A stretch of 11,314 bases of DNA from an uncultured Gammaproteobacteria bacterium (lineage in GTDB: Bacteria > Pseudomonadota > Gammaproteobacteria > SZUA-140): NCBI GenBank assembly GCA_945788675.1, contig CALZMY010000109.1:1-11314 (forward strand). The letters run 5' to 3'. The notes below the pieces were generated by a model, which was not told the DNA's origin, did no database searches, and saw only the letters and a list, made by a program, of their open reading frames with translations. Each line of letters starts with the position of its first letter. Position 1 is the first letter of the stretch. Below are positions 6,061 to 11,314 of the stretch, piece by piece. Made by a program: the position numbers and the translations under genes.

Positions 6061-7074
6061 ATGCAAATCGGACCATACATACTATCCAACAATCTGATGC
6101 TCGCGCCGATGGCGGGGGTCACCGATCGCCCGTTTCGCCAGCTCTGTAAACGACTTGGCGCTGGCATGGCAGTATCAGAAATGATCTCCTCAAATTCGCT
6201 ACTATACGGCAGCGAAAAAACGCTCAGGCGCGCCAACCACGATGGTGAAATCGAACCACGCTCGGTTCAGATCGCAGGTTCAGATCCAGCAATGATGGCT
6301 GAGGCAGCAAAACACAATGCTGACAATGGTGCACAGATTGTCGATATCAACATGGGCTGTCCGGCCAAAAAGGTCTGCAACGTGATGGCAGGCTCAGCGC
6401 TGTTACAGGATGAAGATCTCGTCGCGCGGATCCTTGATGCCGTGGTCAACGCCGTCGACATCCCGGTCACGCTGAAAATCCGTACCGGCTGGGAGCCTGA
6501 AAATCGCAACGGCGTCACCATCGCACGGATCGCCGAACAGGCCGGCATCCAGGCACTTGCCGTGCACGGTCGCACCCGCACCTGCGCTTATCGCGGCGAT
6601 GCCGAATATGAGACCATCGCCGCCATCAAACAGGCGGTCGATATCCCGATCATCGCCAATGGCGACATCACTACCCCTGAAAAGGCAAAACAGGTACTTG
6701 AACAGACCGGTGTCGATGCACTGATGATCGGACGGGCGGCTCAGGGACGACCATGGATCTTCAACGCGATCAATCATTATCTCTCCACCGGCGAGCATCT
6801 TGACGAGCCCGAGATTAGTGAAATCAGCGCCATCATGCTTGACCACCTGGAACGCCTGTATGAATTTTATGGCGAATACATCGGTGTACGCATGGCACGT
6901 AAACATATCTCCTGGTACAGCAAAGGACAGGCCGCAGGTGGGGTATTCCGCCAGGCGGTCAACCGTGTCGATAGCGTCGAACAACAGCTGGCACTCACCC
7001 GCGAGTTTTTTGAACAACTGCAGGAAGCATCACATCGCGCCTCTCAATCACCCAACATAGAAGCCGCCGCATAA
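6061..7074 (+). CDS. dusB: tRNA-dihydrouridine synthase B
   Basis: DusB is an FMN enzyme that uses NADPH to reduce specific uridines in the tRNA D-loop to dihydrouridine. The 337-residue product matches the family along its length: LMLAPMAGVTDRPFR (12-26), the active-site stretch INMGCPAKKVCN with the catalytic Cys100, TLKIRTGW with Lys139, AVHGRTR with His169, IIANGDI (197-203) and the FMN-phosphate loop LMIGRAAQGRPWIF (221-234). The C-terminal helical tRNA-binding part contains RMARKHISWY. The start agrees with the E. coli form (MRIGQYQL), but no Shine-Dalgarno sequence is visible in the AT-rich bases before ATG. The 126-base gap from the DUF3426 gene shows no clear terminator, so co-transcription is possible. 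The stop overlaps the fis start, as in the common dusB-fis operon. Confidence 0.97.
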   Translation: MQIGPYILSNNLMLAPMAGVTDRPFRQLCKRLGAGMAVSEMISSNSLLYGSEKTLRRANHDGEIEPRSVQIAGSDPAMMAEAAKHNADNGAQIVDINMGCPAKKVCNVMAGSALLQDEDLVARILDAVVNAVDIPVTLKIRTGWEPENRNGVTIARIAEQAGIQALAVHGRTRTCAYRGDAEYETIAAIKQAVDIPIIANGDITTPEKAKQVLEQTGVDALMIGRAAQGRPWIFNAINHYLSTGEHLDEPEISEISAIMLDHLERLYEFYGEYIGVRMARKHISWYSKGQAAGGVFRQAVNRVDSVEQQLALTREFFEQLQEASHRASQSPNIEAAA

Positions 7075-7331
7075 TGGAACCCAACAAACAGGAACGTCGT
7101 AAACAACCCATCAGCGCCTGCATTGATTCCGCTCTTGAACGCTATTTTCATGATCTCGACGGGCACCAGCCTGCCGATCTCTATCGCATGGTGCTGCATG
7201 AAGTAGAACAGCCACTGCTAAAGGCCGTGCTGGACTACACCCGCGGCAACCAGAGCAAGGCCGCGGAGATCCTCGGTATCAACCGCAGCACGCTGCGAAA
7301 GAAACTTGAAACCTATAATCTGAATAATTAA
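7074..7331 (+). CDS. fis: Nucleoid-associated DNA-bending protein Fis
   Basis: Fis is a small homodimeric protein that bends DNA, organises the nucleoid and adjusts transcription of rRNA and growth-related genes. The product has 85 residues against 98 in E. coli. The dimerisation helices (about 12-55) include LYRMVLHEVEQPLLKAVLDY, and the C-terminal helix-turn-helix (58-80) has RGNQSKAAEILGINRSTLRK, close to the E. coli sequence. The missing residues are at the N-terminus, where E. coli Fis has the mobile beta-hairpin used to activate DNA invertases, so that activity is probably absent here. The ATG overlaps the dusB TAA by one base (TAATG), suggesting translational coupling, and there is no separate strong ribosome binding site. 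In the family fis is controlled by growth phase through the dusB promoter; that is not visible here. Confidence 0.95.
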   Translation: MEPNKQERRKQPISACIDSALERYFHDLDGHQPADLYRMVLHEVEQPLLKAVLDYTRGNQSKAAEILGINRSTLRKKLETYNLNN

Positions 7332-7402
7332 TCGGGCTGCGTCGATATCTAACCCACTAGCTGGCTCAATATCCATTCAGCGTCGCTTAACCCAACCCAA
7401 AT

Positions 7403-8992
7403 ATGATCACATCCCCCATGACAATCAAACGCGCACTCATCAGTGTCTCTGACAAGACCAACATCCTCGAATTCGCCCAGGGCCTGCAGGCCATGGGGGT
7501 CGAAATTCTCTCCACCGGCGGCACCGCTAAACTGCTGGCAGAAAATGGTATTGAGGTCACTGAGGTCTCCGACCACACTGGCTTTCCTGAGATGATGGAT
7601 GGTCGCCTCAAAACGCTGCACCCTATGATCCATGGCGGCATTCTCGGTCGACGCGATATCGATGGCGACGCGATGAAAGCACATGGCATTGCCCCCATCG
7701 ACCTGGTGGTCGTGAACCTCTACCCCTTTGAACAGACGGTCGCCAGCCCCGCTTGTGACCTGCCACTGGCGATTGAGAATATCGACATCGGTGGTCCAAC
7801 GATGGTGCGTGCCGCGGCTAAAAATCATAAAGATGTGGCGATTATCGTCGATGCAAATGACTACGCCGAAGTCCTCGAAGAGATGGCCGAGAACGACACC
7901 ACGCTGAACCATGCCACCCGCTTTGCACTGGCAGTGAAGGCCTTTGAACACACCGCCGCATATGACAGCACCATCGCCAACTACCTCGGTAGCATCACCG
8001 ATGGCGGCGTCTCGAATAACAACCGTGCGGCGTTCCCTCACAGTTTCAATGCACAATTTATCAAATCGCAGGAGTTGCGCTATGGTGAAAATCCGCATCA
8101 GAAGGCGGCTTTCTACGTTGAATCTCGTGCCCAGGAAGCCAGTGTCGCCACCTCCGCACAACTGCAGGGTAAGGCGCTGTCATTCAATAACATTGCCGAT
8201 ACCGACGCCGCGCTGGAATGTGTCAAACAGTTCAACGAACCTGCCTGTGTGATCGTAAAACATGCCAACCCCTGTGGCGTCTCCGTGGCCGATTCGCTTT
8301 TCAACGCCTATGATCGCGCCTACAAGACCGACCCGACATCGGCCTTTGGCGGCATCATCGCCTTCAATCGTCCACTCGATACCGAAACGGCACGCGCCAT
8401 CATTGACCGTCAGTTTGTTGAGGTGATCATCGCGCCGTCGGTCACTGAAGGGGCGATCGCAACCGTTGCCGAAAAAGGAAACGTTCGCCTGCTTGCCTGT
8501 GGTGAATGGCCAGCGGAGCGCAGCGTATCGCTCGACTATCGACGCGTTAATGGCGGCATGCTACTGCAGACCGCCGATACTGCCATGGTAACTGCGGATG
8601 ACCTGAAAATAGTGACCGAAGTTGCGCCATCGGATGAGGTGATGAGAGATCTATTATTCAGCTGGAAGGTGGCCAAATTTGTGAAATCGAACGCCATCGT
8701 CTACGGCAGAGACCTCACAACTATCGGTGTCGGGGCTGGTCAGATGAGCCGCGTCTACAGCGCACGCATCGCGGCGATCAAAGCGGCCGATGCCGATCTT
8801 CAGGTAAAAGGATCAGTAATGGCAAGCGACGCCTTCTTCCCATTTCGTGATGGCATCGATGCGGCGGCCGAAGCAGGCATCACTGCCGTGATCCAGCCGG
8901 GAGGGTCAATGCGTGACCAGGAAGTGATCGATGCTGCCAATGAGCACGGCATGGCGATGGTCTTCACCGGCATGCGCCATTTCCGTCACTAA
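7403..8992 (+). CDS. purH: Bifunctional AICAR transformylase / IMP cyclohydrolase PurH
   Basis: PurH carries out the last two steps of de novo IMP synthesis: formyl transfer from 10-formyltetrahydrofolate to AICAR, then ring closure. The product has 529 residues, the same size as the E. coli protein. The N-terminal cyclohydrolase (MGS-like) domain shows RALISVSDK (10-18), EILSTGGTAKLL (34-45), the KTLHPMIHGGILGRR run (70-84) and NIDIGGPTMVRAAAKNHKDV (126-145). The transformylase domain contains LRYGENPHQ (225-233), the catalytic Lys286-His287 in VKHANPCGV, KTDPTSAFGGI, KSNAIVY, GAGQMSR and the C-terminal end FTGMRHFRH. An ATG five codons in, at 7418, is an equally good start, since neither has a Shine-Dalgarno sequence. 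The 71-base gap from fis has no terminator that I can see. No PurR operator was recognised. Confidence 0.98.
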   Translation: MITSPMTIKRALISVSDKTNILEFAQGLQAMGVEILSTGGTAKLLAENGIEVTEVSDHTGFPEMMDGRLKTLHPMIHGGILGRRDIDGDAMKAHGIAPIDLVVVNLYPFEQTVASPACDLPLAIENIDIGGPTMVRAAAKNHKDVAIIVDANDYAEVLEEMAENDTTLNHATRFALAVKAFEHTAAYDSTIANYLGSITDGGVSNNNRAAFPHSFNAQFIKSQELRYGENPHQKAAFYVESRAQEASVATSAQLQGKALSFNNIADTDAALECVKQFNEPACVIVKHANPCGVSVADSLFNAYDRAYKTDPTSAFGGIIAFNRPLDTETARAIIDRQFVEVIIAPSVTEGAIATVAEKGNVRLLACGEWPAERSVSLDYRRVNGGMLLQTADTAMVTADDLKIVTEVAPSDEVMRDLLFSWKVAKFVKSNAIVYGRDLTTIGVGAGQMSRVYSARIAAIKAADADLQVKGSVMASDAFFPFRDGIDAAAEAGITAVIQPGGSMRDQEVIDAANEHGMAMVFTGMRHFRH

Positions 8993-9028
8993 CTCAACAT
9001 TCAGGCTAAAGAGCCAGACGGGTGGCAG

Positions 9029-11314
9029 TTACCTCGCCGCCCGTGCCATACGCCGACGCAGTGCAAGCCCCAGCAGGGCCAACAGCCACACCGCCAGGCC
9101 ACTACTCCCGACACCACTATGGCCGACACTGCTAAAGGTAAAGGCATAGACCTCAAACCCAGGTGTGCCTTCGTTCCCCATATTGTCTATTGACAGATAA
9201 CGCAGCACCGTCGCCGTTGAGATTGCAATCGGCCCAGTGTATATCTTTGTTGGTCGTGTTGGCCCTGCATCTTCGGGATTGGGTGCAGAGCCATCCAACG
9301 TATAATAGGTGCCATTATCTTTACAGCCAGAGCCGCCCACTGGATCACCAAAGCCTGTAGATAATACACCTGCAAAATCATCACAGCTCAACACCACATG
9401 GATCTCAGAAGTGAATACATTATCATCGGTATTGGGGGTAGCCGTCGTCCTGGGTGCGCCGATATCAACATAATATTTCTGCGACTTAACGCCCGTGTCC
9501 AACACCTCACTATTACCCGCCCGGTCCACCGAGAAAAACTGCACATTAACAATGCCATACAGCTTTGTCCCAGGAATAAACCGGGCCGGAATCTGCGCTA
9601 ACGAGATCTCTTCACGACGCACCGCATCCAGCACAATCCGATTCTCAGACCGGTCCAGATTGACCTGGATTAACGGCACCTGTGACGCAAGGATATAGAC
9701 AGGTGGTGGAGCGACCGACGCTCGAATTTCAGCCAATGAATATGCAGCGCCAGTGATCGAACCGAGGGTGATCTGGGTTAAATCCAGCGTGACGCCAGCC
9801 GCTTCGACATCTGCCAACGTCACCGCACCGGCCGGCACATTGGCAGGGGGAACCACATTATCAAGCACATTTGAGGCAAGGCTATCCAGCGGTATCTGGG
9901 CAAGATCCACAAAGTCCCTGACCCGCAGCAAGTCGATACTGTTGAGCGCAACGGCATTACGCGGTATATCATCCAGCGTGAAGGCATCCAGATTGACACG
10001 AATCGCGGCATTCTCTTCCGTTGTGATAATATCAGCGAGGGTCATATCAAAAAAGACATCTGTTTCATCACCCTGCAGATCGTTCAGCGTTAACGACTGA
10101 AGTGGCAACAACTGCTGCGGTGTAAGCGGCGTGTTGTAGAGCTGCGCTGTTGCGCTAGGAGTACCATCATTATCAACTGTGTTGTGAGGATCCGAACCAT
10201 CAGTGGTGTAGTAGGTCTTATCACAGTTGGCGCCGCCATTATCTTCGCACACCAATGAAATAAACACTTCGATATCGGCTACTTCAGGAATACCCACGGT
10301 ACCCAATACATCCGGTAAGATCACATCAGGCTGCACTGTCGTCACTGGAGATATTCCATCAATCCCGTAGCTAACCGTAAAGGTTTCACTCACTGAGCCA
10401 TGGGCATCGCGTGCAAAAAACTTTAAAACCGTATCTGCTGTAATAGACAGTGTTGTAGGGGGTGGCGGTGGATCTGGTGGTGGAGGTGGCGGCTGGGTAT
10501 AAATATATTCAGTGTTAACGAAGAAATCAGGCGGTAAAAGCAAGGGATCAGAGGGGTCTGCTTTTGTTAAATCCTGTGTCGGTATATCACCATTAATGGT
10601 ATAAAAAATACTGCATGGCCCAGCCGTAGTATTATGGGTACATGAAAGTGCGATATCGAGCGAAGATGTGTTATAAAAACCTCCCGCCACGTGATCTGTG
10701 ACTGTTGGGCGCGCGGTGTCAAATACAGCGAGATATTTATGAGGTGTGCCACCCACCTCAGTGAAATCACCGCCGATAATCGCCAGCGAATCATCCACTG
10801 TGCGCTCTGTGGCATAAACACGCGCCGGTGGCGGCGTCGCAGGTGGAGGAGGGTATAAAACATTTGGATTCCAGGCAGTTAATTCATTCTCCGTATTTAC
10901 ATAGGGAATAGCCTCTGCCTCCAATATAGCCTCTGTGATGTTATAGCGCGCCACATTGTTTCTCGCATTATTCAATGGATCCAAATTCGTTGTCACATTA
11001 GTAAACTGTCCTCCAAGCCACAACATCTGGTCATCACTGGAAAGGCCAAGCGAATAGACACTCGTCCCGTTAACATTGGGATCAATCGTCGTTACGACGC
11101 TCCATTTACCGGCGATGATCTCAAGCGCTGCAATACGATTTCGCGTATTGGAAGCACCGTCATTAACCGAAGTAAAGTCTCCTCCGATATACAACGTTTT
11201 GTCATCGCTACTCAACGCCAGGGTACGTACCACATCATCTACACCCGTCACTGCCCATAAGGCGTCAGACAACGGCGTCCCGTTAGAGGTCTTGATCGCC
11301 GCCACGCGTGAGCG
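9029..11314 (-). CDS. Large surface/secreted modular protein, 3' part (propeller repeats, CHB_HEX-like modules, sorting tail)
   Basis: The frame is open to the right edge; 761 C-terminal residues and a TAA (9029-9031) are in the window. Residue numbers here count from the valine codon at 11303-11305. Residues 1-200 contain delta-60-type propeller repeats, marked by LYIGGDFTSV (38-47), LWLGGQFTNV (95-104) and AIIGGDFTEV (175-184). Then come three modules like the chitobiase/beta-hexosaminidase C-terminal domain, each with a Cys pair before the signature: C222/C231 with IFYTINGD, C353/C361 with TYYTTDGSDP, C641/C661 with TYYTLDGSAP. Two Pro-rich insertions (152-160, 272-283) and a long repeat insertion (about 400-580) interrupt the units. 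The C-terminus is a hydrophobic segment followed by RRR. This composition fits an exported, probably surface-attached, adhesive or carbohydrate-related protein; no enzyme domain is seen. It is convergent with purH, 36 bases apart. Confidence 0.85.
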   Translation of the reverse strand, partial: RSRVAAIKTSNGTPLSDALWAVTGVDDVVRTLALSSDDKTLYIGGDFTSVNDGASNTRNRIAALEIIAGKWSVVTTIDPNVNGTSVYSLGLSSDDQMLWLGGQFTNVTTNLDPLNNARNNVARYNITEAILEAEAIPYVNTENELTAWNPNVLYPPPPATPPPARVYATERTVDDSLAIIGGDFTEVGGTPHKYLAVFDTARPTVTDHVAGGFYNTSSLDIALSCTHNTTAGPCSIFYTINGDIPTQDLTKADPSDPLLLPPDFFVNTEYIYTQPPPPPPDPPPPPTTLSITADTVLKFFARDAHGSVSETFTVSYGIDGISPVTTVQPDVILPDVLGTVGIPEVADIEVFISLVCEDNGGANCDKTYYTTDGSDPHNTVDNDGTPSATAQLYNTPLTPQQLLPLQSLTLNDLQGDETDVFFDMTLADIITTEENAAIRVNLDAFTLDDIPRNAVALNSIDLLRVRDFVDLAQIPLDSLASNVLDNVVPPANVPAGAVTLADVEAAGVTLDLTQITLGSITGAAYSLAEIRASVAPPPVYILASQVPLIQVNLDRSENRIVLDAVRREEISLAQIPARFIPGTKLYGIVNVQFFSVDRAGNSEVLDTGVKSQKYYVDIGAPRTTATPNTDDNVFTSEIHVVLSCDDFAGVLSTGFGDPVGGSGCKDNGTYYTLDGSAPNPEDAGPTRPTKIYTGPIAISTATVLRYLSIDNMGNEGTPGFEVYAFTFSSVGHSGVGSSGLAVWLLALLGLALRRRMARAAR
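9032..9118 (-). other. C-terminal sorting-type tail (GlyGly-CTERM-like)
   Basis: The last 29 residues are a Gly/Ser stretch (HSGVGSSG is part of it), a hydrophobic helix (LAVWLLALLGLAL) and a basic end beginning RRR. This tripartite order is that of protein-sorting tails such as GlyGly-CTERM, which rhombosortase cleaves during export. The Gly-Ser motif is not an exact match, and related tail families are possible. No sortase-like gene is in the window. Confidence 0.5.
9590..10096 (-). repeat. Irregular protein repeat (x-L-x-x-I/L type) inserted in the second CHB_HEX-like module
   Basis: About 170 residues carry a loosely periodic motif: hydrophobic-(S/T/D)-L-(A/N/D)-(D/Q/E)-(I/L/V). Instances are LTLNDL, MTLADI, FTLDDI, VDLAQI, VTLADV, LDLTQI, YSLAEI and ISLAQI, with spacings of about 10-30 residues and some in tandem such as VDLAQIPLDSL. 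The segment is acidic and has no Cys. It separates YYTTDGSDP from VQFFSVDRAGN, the two halves of one module. It may form a solenoid-like or extended structure. Confidence 0.5.
10457..10492 (-). repeat. Polyproline-coding tract (CCN repeats)
   Basis: Twelve codons encode six Pro, one Asp and five Pro. On the + strand this is a G-rich GGN run of low complexity. It falls inside the first CHB_HEX-like module, between YIYT and the strand SITADTVLKFFARD. Such tracts can vary in length between strains by slippage. Confidence 0.8.
10826..10852 (-). repeat. Second proline-rich tract
   Basis: Nine codons encode PPPPATPPP, interrupting the third propeller-type repeat just before its IIGGDF motif. The coding DNA is again CCN-rich and could be length-variable. 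Confidence 0.75.

Noticed and set aside
6403..7017. A 204-codon open frame on the - strand
   Set aside because: It is the antisense shadow of dusB in GC-rich coding DNA, with no motif of its own.
7349..8161. A 270-codon open frame on the - strand
   Set aside because: It is antisense to purH, whose protein matches its family along the full length; the shadow frame has no recognisable domain.
9004..9015. A small hairpin GGCT-AAAG-AGCC between convergent purH and the surface protein gene
   Set aside because: The stem has only four base pairs and no T run on either side, so it is not a credible terminator.
9029..11314. A glycoside hydrolase assignment because of the chitobiase-like modules
   Set aside because: Only the accessory C-terminal-type module is present; no catalytic domain is visible in this part of the protein.
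1..11314. CRISPR arrays, tRNA genes, insertion sequences or phage genes
   Set aside because: No regular direct repeats with spacers, tRNA-like cloverleaf, transposase, integrase or terminal repeats were seen.

Overview
This window looks like chromosomal DNA from a gammaproteobacterium. The strongest evidence is the block prmA - DUF3426 zinc-ribbon gene - dusB - fis - purH on the + strand (about 4262-8992), an arrangement typical of that class; Fis itself is largely a gammaproteobacterial protein. No tRNA, rRNA, insertion sequence, phage gene or CRISPR array was seen. The host genus cannot be named from the sequence alone.

Layout. Positions 1-147 hold the last 48 codons of an unrecognised + strand frame. 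An HDOD-domain signalling gene (281-1177, - strand) is divergent from a short DUF1631-like gene (1350-2066, + strand). Between that gene and an EamA/DMT exporter (2323-3228, + strand) lies a leader-like stretch with an unlisted 34-codon small ORF (2117-2221), nested inverted repeats and a strong intrinsic terminator (2252-2287). The first arm of the terminator could instead pair with sequence inside the small ORF, so attenuation or a riboswitch-like control of the exporter is possible. A 9-bp hairpin (3235-3256) ends the exporter unit. Two small - strand genes follow: a secreted 117-residue protein (3280-3633) and an 89-residue membrane protein (3792-4061). The mRNA of the secreted protein can fold into a three-way junction whose closing stem takes in part of its own Shine-Dalgarno sequence.

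The + strand housekeeping block encodes ribosomal protein L11 methyltransferase, a membrane-anchored zinc-ribbon protein, tRNA-dihydrouridine synthase B, the nucleoid protein Fis (start overlapping the dusB stop by one base) and the bifunctional purine enzyme PurH. These genes concern translation, nucleoid organisation and purine supply, which are growth-linked functions.

From 9029 to the right edge, on the - strand and convergent with purH, lies the 3' part of a large surface or secreted protein gene. It has delta-60-type propeller repeats, three chitobiase-C-terminal-like modules each with a Cys pair, proline-rich insertions, a roughly 170-180-residue insertion made of irregular Leu/Ile repeats, and a C-terminal sorting-type tail.

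The best candidates for something undescribed are the two structured leaders (2176-2287 and 3635-3708), the small ORF at 2117, the shortened DUF1631-like protein, and the repeat insertion in the surface protein. All are hypotheses from reading the sequence; no search or folding program was run.
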